From the NCBI GenBank assembly GCA_024663395.1, contig JANFAH010000108.1, forward strand, positions 53,248 through 117,247: a stretch of DNA of 64,000 bases, in the 5' to 3' direction. This stretch comes from Pisolithus tinctorius. Its lineage: Eukaryota > Basidiomycota > Agaricomycetes > Boletales > Pisolithaceae. Below are positions 44,937 to 57,935 of this stretch, in pieces. Position 1 is the stretch's first letter. Each line of letters starts with the position of its first letter. Under the pieces are notes generated by a model that was given only the letters and a program-made list of their open reading frames with translations, was not told where the DNA came from and did no database searches. A program made the position numbers and the translations under genes.

Positions 44937-46579
44937 TGTCACACACCAAAGGTGTTTGGTGAGGTGGACATGGATGCAGCTGATGAATGGAGATGAAGAC
45001 CATAGCCCTCATGCGAAGAAGGACAGCCAGAAATGTCAGCAGTCATCCCTTGCACAAGAATGAGTTGTCAATGCCAAAGAAAAAGAAAGGGAGCAAGTTA
45101 AGTGCCAATAGAATTCTTAAGCACCCATGTATGGCATTCCAGTGTTCAACATATCTCCACCAAATCTGCAGATACCAACACCATTCCCACACTCGCTTGT
45201 AGTGCTCAGCCATGTGATCCTACCTTCCAAAATTGGAAAGGATTTGCACACTCCACACATTTCTACAGCACTCTCTCCAAAAGATGCTCATTTCACTAAT
45301 TCTTCTGATATGGCCACCTCCACATCAATCATTTCACTTGTCCCCTTTGCTAGGGACCATGGCTACATATATCTACCAGGAGTTCCTACCAGCTTCGGTC
45401 CTGAAGCATCCTGGTACATCCCATCCTCATCTGCCCCCTCTCAGCCCATCCAGCTCAGACAGTGCATTCTTTTTGTCAGTACGACCTCTAGGAGGACATT
45501 CTTTGGTCACCTCAGGTCTGTCATTTGCTTGGAAAGGTCTTATGTGGTCATTTCAGTCGCTCCAGTCCAAGAAGCATCCTTCCTCCCTGCTCCCTGCAAT
45601 GTCTTCATACCAGTCTTGTCCATCATTCTTCCAAAATTGTGACAGCTACAGTATAATCTACTGTTCTCCACTCTCCCTAATTGCATCCATGATGAGTATG
45701 ATGCACATCTTGCCTCCTTATTGTGAGATACAGCAGAAGATGATCCCCCTTCATCCTCTCCTCCAACAGAGCCTCATTCATGAATTTTTTACTTGCTTCA
45801 CTGAGAGGACAGTTTGGGGGGGAAAGTTGTGATCCCTTATGCTCCTGTCACCCCACAGACCCCCAAAGCTTGACCCCTGTTGACATCTGATTCACCCTGT
45901 CTGCTTTTGGGTGTACTATATCAGCATCAGATCAGCACTGCCTCTCTCCCAGTTTCTGACCGGATTTTGGCTTACTTATCCTTACCAATGCTTACCAATG
46001 CTTTCTAAGACAATTACCCATTGCTCACATTCCTTACTCATCTGTTACTAATCACTTACCAAGTGTTTGCACCTTGTTTTCCATAGGCAACGCCCCTGTA
46101 CTGTATATAAATCACTGTACTTAGATAGCTGAAAAAAAGAAGAAAGAAGATGTCAGAAGAGCCCCTCTTGCTTGCAATTTTATCATCTCTCAGTAAATCA
46201 TTCAGCAGCTTTGATAGTTGAGACTTTATTAAGGGTCTAGCTATCATCTACTTTGCCTATCATCATCTATCATCAATATACTTCACTCCAAGTCCTCCCT
46301 GAGCTCAGTGCAGCTCAGGACATTGAACTAAGTCTTCATCCATCCTTCTGTAGGCTGACAGCAGTCTACCCCATCACATTCTATCACATCCTTGCTCCCT
46401 CTTCATCAGGAGCACCCCCAACCCTCAGCACTTGTCTTTGAGTGTTGTAGCTCACAAAAACCCACCCAGATAACAGGTTCTACCATCTAGGTACCACATA
46501 GGCACACCACCACCTGCTCTCATTGTCTTTTGTGTTGGTTCTGGTTGGTTTTCACCACTGAACCTCACTTTGACTCACA
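44937..46579 (+). mobile_element. T2a element copy 3 (1,643 bp, internally deleted)
   Basis: TGTCACACACC...TTTGACTCACA. Compared with copy 1, about 150 bp are missing around 45950, just before the TTAC array. TATA box near 46106. Flanks atgg and atgt match at three of four bases, so a target duplication is doubtful. The reading frame (44987-45780) has a one-base shift near 45110 and further stops; the core RDHGYIYLPGVPTSF is still readable from 45127 to 45642. Confidence 0.85.
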
Positions 46580-47738
46580 ATGTGGCTTGTGAGTTGGACA
46601 TCAAGCTACACTAGATCTGGCCTCCTGACATGAAGGTCAGCAAGCCAAAAAAAAGGGACCTAATGCAGCTCTAACCTCAGGACCAGTATCGTGGTTTCTG
46701 GTTGGTGCTGCTGGAAGGAGGTTGAGCACAAGTGTGGAAGACAGGGTAAATTATGCATATGTACCAGGTTTGATGGCACAATGGTGTGTCTTTGCACCTC
46801 ACTGAGGTTGGATTTTACCAGGTGATGTTGCAGCACCCTTGATTCTTTTCAACCTGTGAACCCCAATGGGGGGGCCAATCTTCATAGAGGGATCAGAGGG
46901 CAACATTTGTGGAGGCACAGCAAGAATCACACAGCAGACATGCAGTCACACAGTGGGGGAGTTCTCTGGGAACATGTAGTCACCTGGTTCCTTGTTGATT
47001 CAAATTCAAGCAAGAGTATAAAATGAAGTGAAGTGTAAAAAGGAGTGGACACAGTCAGCAATTCAATGAATGACCAGGGGTAGAAAAAGAGATGAGGAGA
47101 AAAGCAAGTTAGTGCCTATTTATGTTTTTCAGCCAAAAGGTGTATGCACCTCTTTTGAACTGGCACTGGCTTTTTCCTGGCTGGCTCATAACACCTTATG
47201 GCCATCAAGGGAAAATGTCAAATGACAGGGTCAATGGAATGAAATTTAATAACTGAAAAAGAAACATATGAACAAGATTATGATAAAAGAAACACTGATG
47301 CACTTTGTGAGAAGCTCCAGGCCAATAAGTTAGCTGGTAGAGTGCATGTTTCAAGCCAAAGGGAAGTAATATATATATATAATGGTAACAGAGCATCCAC
47401 TAGCACCTTAACTTACCTGGATGTGGATACTACCAGCACTGCAGCTACACAAGGGAATGATGACCAAATGATTACATGTTGAGGTGAGTGAACAAACTAG
47501 TTCAGGGCATGGAAGCACGGAAGCATTGAAGCATATTTTTGACCCTCTTTTTGGTAAGCAACATCAGTAGACCTGATGAAGACAGATTGTAAAACATATC
47601 TATGATAGGAAGGTATGCCAAAAAGAAACAATGCAGAGACAGAGAGAAACACATACCACAAATTGTGATGCAAGATGAATTGTTGTTACCAGTGTAGTTG
47701 CATTGGACAGGGATGACCCACTCTTTTTGATAATAGTG
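46580..47738. other. Unassigned sequence left of the KDZ region
   Basis: CpG-poor with no recognised frame. It contains a short TA run near 47375. It may be the 5' flank or end of the KDZ element. Confidence 0.3.
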
Positions 47739-48190
47739 ATATGATCTACTATATAAAGTATGTAGAGGAGGTGTGTTGGACAGGATGAGTAAACACATAC
47801 CACTCATTGTAATATGAGATGAAGCAGATAAGATGAGATAAATGCTAGCCAAACAGAAAATATCAGCATGATGTTCAGGAAAATAGAAATGGTAAAAGGA
47901 CTTATCTCTTCTGCATCAATGTAGGCACCACTCTGCTTTAGGATGGCTCTCTCTCATTGTTATAGTGATATGATCTACTATATAATGTATGTAGAGGAGG
48001 CACATCAGACAGGAGTAAACACATACCACTCATTGTAATATGAGATGAAGCAGATAAGATGAGATAAATGTTAGCAAACTGGAAAATATCAGTGAGATGT
48101 TCAGGAGAGTAGAAATGGTAAAAGGACTTATCTCTTCTGCATCAATGTAGGCATCCCTCTGCTTAAGGATGGTTCTCCCTCTTTGATAAG
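47739..48190 (+). repeat. Tandem duplication of about 227 bp
   Basis: 47739-47965 and 47966-48190 repeat from gatatgatctactatata to ggatggctctc/ggatggttctc with small differences. A partial third copy starts near 47600 (acacataccacaaattgt). Possibly a subterminal repeat of the KDZ element. Confidence 0.75.
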
Positions 48191-50640
48191 ATCATGCACA
48201 CCTCAGGAATATCAGTGAAATTCACAAGAACAGAAAAAGACATGAATATGTGGCAACCTCAGTGACACAAAGTCAACTGAATCTGATCAGAGGTGACATG
48301 AAGTCAACTTCAAGATGTTTGAGTGGCACAAAGCCAGCTCAGTGGGGAGACCTATGGGGTTTTGTAATGAAATCAATGGATGGTGGAAGGCAGTGGAGGG
48401 AACAGTGGAAGGGCCTCAGAGGTCAACAGAGACAAAAGATGACACTGAAAACTGGTGAGAATGGCAATGAGGCAGAGAACAGTGCCATGGACAGCATGGA
48501 CAGCATCCTGTGACTTAGGTTATTTTCCCTTAGGAATTCTCCATCCACATGGCAACAACTTTCCCAATGGCAACCATGCACACAACAATGACAAACAATT
48601 GAGCTTTGTCATCCTTGCCACTGTTGCTGCTGCTCCTCAACATTCATTCAATGGTGTTTCAGGTGTTGTCTATTTGTTATTACTTGAACTTGGCTTTGAT
48701 GATTTTGTTTTTTAGGTCCTATTTCTGCTACCACTCCAATTTGCCTCTGAGTTGGCTTTGTGCCACTTGCTATACTGAAGCTAACTTCATGTTGCTTCAA
48801 TCTGCACTCTGTTGACTTTGTGTCACTGAGGTTGCAGATTCCTGATTGTTAGTGTGCCTCAATGCCTCAAGGACCCATTTCATACATGCATTGGTGCATG
48901 CTTTTGTGGTTATATTTTATTCCTTGACCATTTCTCCTCACTGGCTCTACTTCAGCCTTGAAGATCCCCTTGAGTGTCCCCTATGGCATGTGGCCTGGCC
49001 TCTTTCAAACTGTATCTTCAGCCCCAGGATGGTATGTGCTATTTTTTTTTCTGGGCTAACTTACATCCACAGCTACAATTACTTCACTCAATGCACAATC
49101 AGTTGCATGCAAGGAGAACTGGGTGATAACATTGCCTAGCATGGATTTTGTTGAAGAACATTATATTTTGAGGAAGAACTTTGTTGCCATGCTGACAGTT
49201 GCCTCAGGGTAGTTGACTGCTTTCAATGGCCACAGACACATGAGAAACAATATGAGTATTTGATTTGCATCCCTCAAAAGCACTCCATCCCCACTCTCCA
49301 GATTGCATGGTACAATCCAACTCCCAGTGACTTTGTTGTTCCAACTGGCTCCTGGTTCACAGTGGGCACACTTCAGAGTGTGAAAGTCATGGCATTCAAA
49401 GAGGCACTTCAAAGTTTGCACAGCTGCCACCACACCCTTTGAGATTGACCCATTGGTCAAGATGCTCTGTGCACTCTGATGCATTTGGTTCAACATGAGG
49501 TCATGCATTTTTGACAACATCCCCTACTTTTCTGAGACCTCATCATGTTTGTTGCACAGCTTCAGTGTAAGATACTTGACATCTACACATTACTTGAGTA
49601 TATTGAATATGTCTACCCACTTCTCCTGAACCCTCTGTCACACCCTCCACAAGCCAACTCCACATGGATGGGTTGCTTTGTTAGGGCCACTGAGGTATGT
49701 GAAGCTCTGTATTTTGCAGGGGTGCTCATCTGGCTCATTTGTAGCAAAGAATATATTCCCCTGACTATGAACATTGTATGCTCAGTATGAGTAACATACC
49801 CTGATGGTATCGTCAGGTCTATGTATATGGAAAATGGTGTGGTGAAGCCCTTCCCTTCCATCTGGCAAGGTCCAAGCAATGCCCTCTGTCAATACCATAC
49901 CTGCCATGGCTATAAAGGTACCCCTTGCTGATGTGCCCAAGCACCTACCCATATCATATCCTTCCTCATCACACCCATCCTCTAGTAGTGGGAGGCAGCC
50001 TACTACAAGACGATTCAGAACTGCAAGGGACAGAGCCTCTGCAGGTCCTTCTCAAGGTATGTAATTCTCAGGTCTCCCTTTCCTTGTTTTTGACTGCCCT
50101 GCAGCATTGTCATCAGCAGGTGGAGAGTCAAAATGGGAGGAACCTAACCTGCCAGATATTCCAAAAACCCCATGGCATGTTTGTGGCTGCTTGGAGAGAA
50201 GCCAACAAGAATTCCCAGAGAGTCTCATCCAGTCTCATGGACCCAGGCTATTGCTTCCAAAGCCAACACTTTTTTGTCAATGTGTCTATGCCAGAGCAAA
50301 AGAAGATTTACCTCTTCAATTGGCTGTCTGCTCATGCACTCTGGATTAGTCAGGTTGATCTGCACTCACCCTCAAGTTCCCTTCCCCCCAGATGTGGAGG
50401 GACTTTTTGAATACTATTGACACCAACCCTCTCCCCTCAACACAGACTGCATTAAGGAAGTTGGCTGTATGGGATATTTCGGGGGAAGGTATCATTAACT
50501 TGGCCCAGGGTTTGGCAGGGGCACCAGAGGAAATACATGGCAAGGAATGCAGGTGAATATTACATCTGTTTGGCTCTGTCTCTCTGTATTCATCCATTGT
50601 GCAGGTTAAAATTTCATCTCTCTTGAATCCCCCTCTCTGG
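48191..50640. other. Probable KDZ-element 5' region, unassigned
   Basis: Plus-strand frames occur at 49925-50410 and in short stretches, with Cys/His-rich composition, but I cannot assign a domain. Given the KDZ protein downstream, this may be its decayed N-terminal coding region plus introns. Confidence 0.35.
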
Positions 50641-53182
50641 TTCATATGGTCCCCCTTTGTGGGAACTGTATGAACTCAACTCCCACTATGAGCTTTATGT
50701 GCTTGATTGGGCCCTCATCCCCAATCTCTGGACTTCATCAGATGAAATGCAGTTAACCCACCAGACTCTCCTCTATAGCATCTTCCCTGGAGAGTCTGGT
50801 CTCATGATGTGGTCAGAGTCTTTACTGCAGGACTCATGTGAGTTAGGCCTGTGTGCTACCAATGTGCCAACTGCACTACTGTACATCAACAAGTTCTGTC
50901 ACTTGTTGTCCATGTGGCCAGGAGTGCCTGCCCATTTGCAATACCCAGTTGAGATGAAAGATCAGGACAATAAGGAGGTGTATGCTGCTTTTTCTTTGGT
51001 GTGCAGATTTTATATGTGCAAACTGCATTCAACTTCCTTGGGCAACAACCATCCCTCCTGTGCATGTTTCAATTCATTTAGAATATATTTCTCTGCATGT
51101 AGTCTTGACAATTATGTAATACAATGTTTGGGCTGAATTGTAATTGATGAAATTGTTTTTGGCTGAACCTTGATTGGAATCATCCCAGATTTGTATGCTC
51201 ACTTTTTTCAGATAGTAACTTCCCTCTGGCAGAACTTGCACATACTTACATCTGGCTAGGACCCTCAGTCATTGTTTGTTCCACATCCATCAGCTTGTCA
51301 CCACTGCCCTATGGTATGAAAGGACTCTACCTCCCTGCACCCCCACATCTCTTCATCCTTCCAGGTCGCCAGCACCTTGCACAAGATGCCAATGCTGTTA
51401 CCAGATCAACATCACAGCTCACCTCCTTGCAGGTCTGATGTTTTTGATCTTGTGGATAGCCTTCATTTCAATGAGGAGGTCAGTTCTCCCTTGGGCCTGA
51501 GCAGTTTGCAGAAGTGACAAAACCAATGGCAATGGTGGTCACAAGAGGTTATCCCTGCACTTCTGAAGCCCAACCTGTGGTACCTCCAAGCATCACAAAG
51601 CCTTTGGGTGGTGGTAGATCCCCTGGCTCACCATCTAAGTGGATGTCCCACTTGTGTGGTGCATTCACTCACTGTTTGCTGTCTTTTCTTTGACCATATG
51701 TGACCCCATCATTGTGCTTATGTCATGCTCACACATACCAGGTTTGGAGGAAATTGAGATAAGCTATTGTGCATGCACCCCAGCTCCTATACACCTCATG
51801 GGACATGGTCTATTTGCATGTTCCCCTATCTCTCCCACTCTTGCAGTTGATCTTCAAGTGTTGAGTTTGTGAGGAAACTCTTTGTGCAGTTGACCCCCAA
51901 CCAACTGCATGGTGTGAAGCACTTGAAAGTTTTCTAGATGCCCATGGGTACAAGCTGCAGTCTAAGGTATATTGTATTCATAGGAGAATCATTATATTAT
52001 CTGTCCCCCTTATGTGCTCCCATACCACACACCCCCCTTATATACTGTCCTATTGAAGCACCAATATCTACTAGTTAAGCACTTCTATCTATCTCTTCAT
52101 GGCAGCACAAGGGATTCTTACCATGCAATCATCAGGATAACCTTCGACAATGATTCAGCAATGCATACCATTGGTATACTGTGTTAACAATATACATGGA
52201 GGACCATATTACTGGCCTGGTTCACTCCTCCCAAGCCTCTGTTCAACAAGACACTAGGTCTCAACCAAGTGACTACCTATGTGCTTGCTGTCCACTATGT
52301 TTTGGGGGAGGTGTGCCACAGAGAGCTAATGCTGAGCAAGATGAGTGAGTCAATGGCAAGTTTATTGATGCCAACCTAATTCTGACCTCCAAAAGCCTTG
52401 ACTGGAATGTCTGCTTGGATGCATGTTTCACCCAGAAGCAAACAAATAAGGACTCTGCTGGCCATGACCCTTCTAAGCCTACCAACACTGTATTCATTCC
52501 TGAATCAGAGGTGAAGGCTATGGAAATTTTCATTGAGAAACAGCAATCTCTTCCATCTGATCACCATCATTCTTCACATCAAAAACAAGGGGACAGTTTT
52601 GAGGATGGGATGAGAGTGCCCATCTCAGTGCTGGATGGGTGTGGGGATTCTTTCCATGCAGCAGATGAAAAGTGTGAGAAAGCAAGCACCCACTTTTTTG
52701 CAGACACAGGGCTGATGGCTTTGCTTTGTTGCCATGATCATGTTCTCTGGCTGGTCAATATGACATCTGCAGGAGAAAAGCAGCACTATGCCTTGGTGCT
52801 ATTGAAACATCTCTTTGAACATCTGCCTACCACCACAACTGTTGGCCTCTTATATGAGATTGGCTGTCAACTGGAATGTAGTTGCTGCAAGTGGAAGCTA
52901 CTTGATGAGAGGATACTCTCCAGGTTGAAGTTTGGCATCTCTGTTTTCCATGCTTATGGTCATCAGTGGCCATGTCAGATAGTGTATCACCCACATAAAT
53001 GTATGGGCTTCGGTTTGTCAGATGGTGAGGGGTTTGAGCAGTTATGGAGTTCTCTGAAGATGCTCATTCCTATCCTCCAAGTGTCTGGTGTAAGCATTCA
53101 TTTTCCTGTAATATGATTCCAATGTTAATTTCCTCCTTAGTACCATCAGAGGCTATTTGATAATCAGATTCATCACTTTGAC
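50640..53182 (+). pseudogene. KDZ-type transposase remnant with CxC region
   Basis: Several plus-strand segments in family order. 50657-51136 (LYELNSHYELYVLDWAL) resembles an upstream region of basidiomycete KDZ-associated proteins. 51276-51500 and 51765-51869 (ISYCACTPAPIHLM, then GLFACSPISPTLAVDL) match the cysteine cluster found with KDZ transposases. 52415-53089 is the catalytic-type region (ADEKCEKASTHFF, DTGLMALLCCHD, SAGEKQHYALVLL, YEIGCQLECSC, HAYGHQWPCQIVYHP). The exon ends at 53089; intron 53090-53140 (gtaagc...cttag); the next exon continues YHQRLFDNQ. Frameshifts separate the segments, and a T2a fragment cuts the gene at about 53183. Confidence 0.85.
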
Positions 53183-53619
53183 AAGACTCATACTTTGAAA
53201 TTCTGACTGTCCTTGACTCACCTATTGCCAATACTTGCCAATCTTTTGACTGTGCTTACTGATCCTTCACTTTCTGGCTTACTTATCCTTACTAATGCTT
53301 GCCAATGCTTTCTAAGTTGATTACCCACCACTTACATTCCTTATCAGTTACCAATCACTTACCAAGTGTTTTGTACCTTGTTTTCCATAGGTAATGCCCC
53401 TGTACTGTATGTAGATCACTGTACTTAGATAGCTGAATAAGAAGAAGACAGCAGAGAGTGCCAATTCATTGTCCATCAGTAATTCATTCATCAGCTCTGA
53501 TAGTTGAGACTTTATTAAGGGTCTAACCATCATCTACTTCACTTATTATTGCCTATTATCAATATACTTCACTCCAAGTCCTCCCTGAGCTCAGAATAGC
53601 TTAGGACATTGAATTAAGT
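53183..53619 (+). mobile_element. T2a fragment (promoter end only)
   Basis: Matches 2906-3362 of T2a copy 1: TTAC array, TATA-like sequence near 53405 (TGTATGTAGA, decayed), and agactttattaagggtcta. Both true ends are missing. It interrupts the KDZ coding sequence right after YHQRLFDNQIHHFD. Confidence 0.8.
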
Positions 53620-54490
53620 CAGTTTATTCCAGAGAATTTGCAGGCAGCTGTGTGCACAGCCACTGCAAATGCACAGGTAGCCTGCTGACTAAGCCAAGGG
53701 TGTGCATGTGAGAAAGTGAGGGTCAGGCAACTTGTGGGCTGTGCACAACCCTTGCCTGTTCATCAGCACTCAATTCAATTCTACTGAAAGACACTGTACA
53801 TTGGCCATGTAATCATGCATGAAATAAATGGGTATTCTGTGAAGAGGGCCACCCAAATTTGCTAGATGAGTGGTGTTTGGGCATGGGAAGTGGTCATGTG
53901 ACTGCAACCTTTGTGTGGCACTTGCACTTGGAGCTCAGCTGCACATGTGCAAACACATGCTCACAAAAAAATTGGCATGGGCCACCCTCCTGGGAAAATT
54001 TGCTTATCTGGCTGCAAATTTCCTGGTGCTAAGTGACTTAACACACCTTACAATGGATTTTGCACTTTACAACCTGTTCCTGATGCAAATTTCCCACTTT
54101 TCATTAGCTAAGAGCATATATAAACATGTGTAGGATGTGAACAGAGTTCCTCAGCACCCTCCTGAGCCATGACAGTGTGATTCCCAGCAGGGCCCACCCA
54201 AATGCTTGACCCCCTTCCCTGCCCTCCTTTTAAGCCAATTCCCATGGCATCACCACTGCCAAATGAGGACATGTTTTGGGAGTAGTGGCTGCGCTTTTTT
54301 ATGCTTATGTAATTACATAAAATGCGGAGGAGTGATGAAAATATACTGTGGGGATTTGTGGGGAGAAACTCCTGATCAGCACTACTCATATATTGATGGA
54401 TCACTACAGGTATAAGGGAGTTAGGCAGTCTTGCATCACAGTAATGCTACAATTATCACACTTTGATTCATCAAAATGACACTATAGCCT
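53620..54490. other. Unassigned sequence between KDZ and pogo-like element
   Basis: No gene recognised. CpG-poor. Some could be the displaced 3' part of the KDZ element, but no KDZ C-terminal motif was found. Confidence 0.3.
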
Positions 54491-54509
54491 GGGTTGAGTA
54501 TATAGCAAC

Positions 54510-54680
54510 TGACTATCTACTGTATGTCCACTGCATGTCAGTCATCTGCACTACTGTACATCAGTCATCTGTACTACTATCTGTTGGTCATTTGTACTAC
54601 TGTTTGTCAGTCATGTGCCCTACCACACATCCATCATCTGCGTTCCCACCCACAGTACTACAGTCATTCACCAGCCAACA
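54510..54680. repeat. Short-motif array at the 3' side of the pogo-like element
   Basis: Three to four units of about 24 bp (tcagtcatctgtactact and variants), then acagtactacagtcattcac. A similar motif set occurs in inverse orientation at 57670-57765 (gtgaatgactgtactgcgtg, cgtactactgcgtgact). The two arrays may mark subterminal regions of the element. The right array keeps CpG where the left has TpG or CpA. Confidence 0.4.
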
Positions 54681-54931
54681 AAACACAACAATGAAAATAA
54701 ATTCATATCTCTTCAACAACAACAGTCCAGGATGGGAAGTCTTAATCAAATATATAGAATAATGTCTGGGCTGTCTGGGACAGCAAAATTTGAACGAAAT
54801 TATAGAGATATGAGTGAGTTATCCCCATGTTTCTAAGTCAAGTGGTTTTTGGGTGAAAATGAACCAATGAAACACAATGTGCCATTACCAAATTTGGTGT
54901 TCTTGAACAGTACACTCAACTACACTTTCTG

Positions 54932-57198
54932 CTAGTTGCTATCAGATTCATCATCATTCGAGCTCTCTTCAGCCACTAGAACCTCTTCGCTACTGCCCTC
55001 ATCATTGGCCAGCACAGTTTTGGGCTTTGGCTGCAGTTTCAACAGCTCACCCAGCTTTGGAGCTGGTTGTGTGAATTTCTCTTTTGCTGCCTTTGCCCGC
55101 TGTCTCTCCACCTCCCAGGTTGCCTTTGCAGCATGAAAATGCTCTCATCTTGCTGTGTTCTCTGCTTTCCATGCAATCTCTGTTTTCTTCCACTCCTCCA
55201 GTGCAGTTCTTGTTACTTTCCTCCTCTCCTTTCTTACTTCCTTATCCTGTCCCTTTTCCTTCTGCCACCATGTAAATTCGACCACTCTCTCATAGAACTC
55301 ATCACCCAACAACAGCCATGGCAAGCCATCTTCAACAAGCTTTCCAGGTGCATCAGGGTTTGTGATTTTTTCCTCTTTGAATGCAAGCTGAAAGTGAAGT
55401 TTGTTACAGTATGCTTCATTCAAGACTGCCTGGGCCTGGAGCACAATGACACATTTTTTGTACATTGTACATTGTTCCTCTGCTTCCCACAATGCTGCCA
55501 TGAGAAGTACCTCATTCCATGTGCTGGGATTGAGGTCCAGAAGGCTGGAGGGCACAGAGGTTTCAATGGTCCTGATAGCAGGAGAGGGCATCTCAAATGT
55601 TGATGTCAGTGGTTGGTTGGATACAAGGTCAGTGAGCTGAGTTCTTGACAGCTTATCAATGAGGCTACTTATGCGATTCTGTAATGAGTCCTTTGATGTT
55701 GTGCTACTGCCAGGGAAAGGTGTGGGAGTTGATGGTACAGCATCTTCACATGAGGCTTCTGGTGCTTCTTTGATGGGCATAAGTGGGCTATCTTCTTGAA
55801 GTGAGAGATCCCATAAAAGTGCAGCCACTAACTTGATTGGCATCACAGGCTCTACTGGAAGACTCCCTTGGATGGAAGTCTCTTTGCTTGGTGCCATCAT
55901 GTTGCTGGTGATGACATGAGGGTTGAAGGGCCAAACCCCTGTCTTCCGAAATGCAGCAAGAATGTTCTTGCATGTGAGAGTTTTCAAGTGTGCAGGTCCA
56001 TACACTGCCAGAAAGTTTTTTTTGCTGATGCTTTGACCTGTTGACTGCTCCCATTCATCCCTCGCATCACTCCAATTTTGCTTGAGCATGGAGAAGATCA
56101 CAACATCTAGACCTTGATAGACATGTGTGCCATGTGAGGGATAGCAAATTATGACAATCTTGTGAAGTCAGGTGTACTCAAGGAAACCTCGAGTGTAGTG
56201 TGAGTTATGTCCATCCACAAGCAGCAGACAGTATTTGCCTGCTGCTTTTTGTGAAGTCTGCTTGTTGAACTCCTCCATCCATGCAACCCCAATTTCGCCA
56301 TTTGTCCACCCTTTCTTTGAGTACCCGAGGCTAAGTTCTAAAGTAAGTATTCAGAATGTCCTCTTTAACCTGAACCTCACAATGCATTTGCAGGATTGTC
56401 CTGCTTCCATTTGACATAATATCCTGAACCTTTGAAGATCACTGCAGGTGATGTTGCAGTTCCATCAGCACATATTGTCACAATGACAGTGATGTTCTCA
56501 CAAGAGCCACCTCGCTGCTGATACTGTGGACCTGTCTTCCAGGCTCCAATGACATATTCCTGCTCTCCACCTGCAGGTTGGCAGCCCATTTCATCAACTC
56601 CATAGATATTGTGTTGTTCTATATCAAATTTCTCAAGGGTCTTGCTGAGCAAGGACCACCAAGCTTCATTTGTTGATGGATTGACTGCCTGTCCATGTTT
56701 GGACTCAAGTGGGCATGAGCATGATACCTTGAGTTGTTTGGAGTGCCTTTCTACAAAACAGTGAGTCCAGTTGATTCCAATACCAGCTTCTGGAAACTCT
56801 GAACCAAGGTGGGCTCAACAAATTTCATCAACATGGTTTTTGAGCCAGCAGTGGCTCAATGGAAAGCCACAGTTGCCCATTTCCTGGATACAGTCAATGA
56901 CAATGGCTGTCTCCTCTTCAGTGAGCCATGCATGCTGTTCTGCATTGGATACAGCTTTCCTTTTCCCACCAGATGCAAGTCGGAGAAGAGTAGAATAGCT
57001 GAGGTGGATTTTTTTGCCTTTTTCATTGTAATATAGTTGCTCGAAGTCAGCACAGATGGTACGAGCTCCATGTTGCCATAGAAAATGATTTTTCTTCTGC
57101 TCTGCTTGGTATGCAACAACTGCATGAGCCATGAGACCATCATGTGCCTCTCTAGCAATCTGGTGTTTTTTTGTGTTTGAAATTGCATGTCCTGGCAT
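54932..57198 (-). pseudogene. Pogo-like (Tc1/mariner) DDE transposase with four TGA stops
   Basis: Minus strand from MPGHAISNTK (57198) to TAG (54932-54934). The N-terminal half has helix-turn-helix features of CENP-B/psq type (LSYSTLLRLASGGK; WLTEEETAIVIDCI). The DDE core has YGVDEMGCQ, ENITVIVTICADGT, LLLVDGHNSH and YQGLDVVIFSMLK, giving the D-D-D triad of pogo elements. The C-terminus is Lys/Glu-rich and ends in an acidic Ser/Asp tail. Stops are TGA at about 56815, 56377, 56170 and 55145, all fitting CGA. A short intron is likely near 56370-56340 (gttaaag...ctttag). Apart from the stops the frame is well preserved. Confidence 0.85.
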
Positions 57199-57935
57199 TG
57201 ATGAAGTTGGAGGATAGCTTAAGGGATGCTCAACCTCATTGCTATCTTATGAACATGTAAAACATGAGGATTAGGCATGGTCCTCAGAACCTGTAAACAA
57301 GCTCAGAAGGCCCCTGGGAACAAGCTTGTTAGAGGATGTTCTGCAATTTTCAGAGGTTAAAGTGTCTCTCAGCCACTTGGGAACTAAAAGAAATGCTTAT
57401 TGTGCTTGATGAAGAGGTTCTATGTGCACTTGGTCAAGCCAGATGAAGAAGCAGGTCTGGAAATGTTTTCAGAAGCACCAGATTCTGCATTTGGTCACAT
57501 CAGAAACAGCCCAACACTTTTTTTTTCTTGATCAAAGTACAGTTTTTTTTACATGGACTGAAAGCTGGTAAGTAGCAGAATTTTATGGAATACATTTGCA
57601 ACATCTGTTGTTGTGATTTCAAGTGTTATGGCCAAAATGTTGCATTCATTGGTGGTGTTGCATTGGCATGTGAATGACTGTACTGCGTGACTGCGTGACC
57701 AACGACTGCACTACTGCACGTCGTACTACTGCGTGACTGCGTGACTGGCGACTGCACTACCGCAGTGTCTGGTGTCCCCCTGCTGACAGTACTTCTAAAC
57801 TTCGAAAAACGTACCGCACGTTCGACATCGGCACAAAAACCACCTGCCAAACGAAGCGCGGTTGTCCGGCTTTCCATACCCTTCGAGTTACTGTTATGCC
57901 CGTAACAGCAGATCGTGATTCATCCTATCCGCGAC

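Noticed and set aside
44933..46583. Target duplication around T2a copy 3 (atgg/atgt)
   Set aside because: It matches at only three of four bases, and the interrupted LTR does not resume on the far side.
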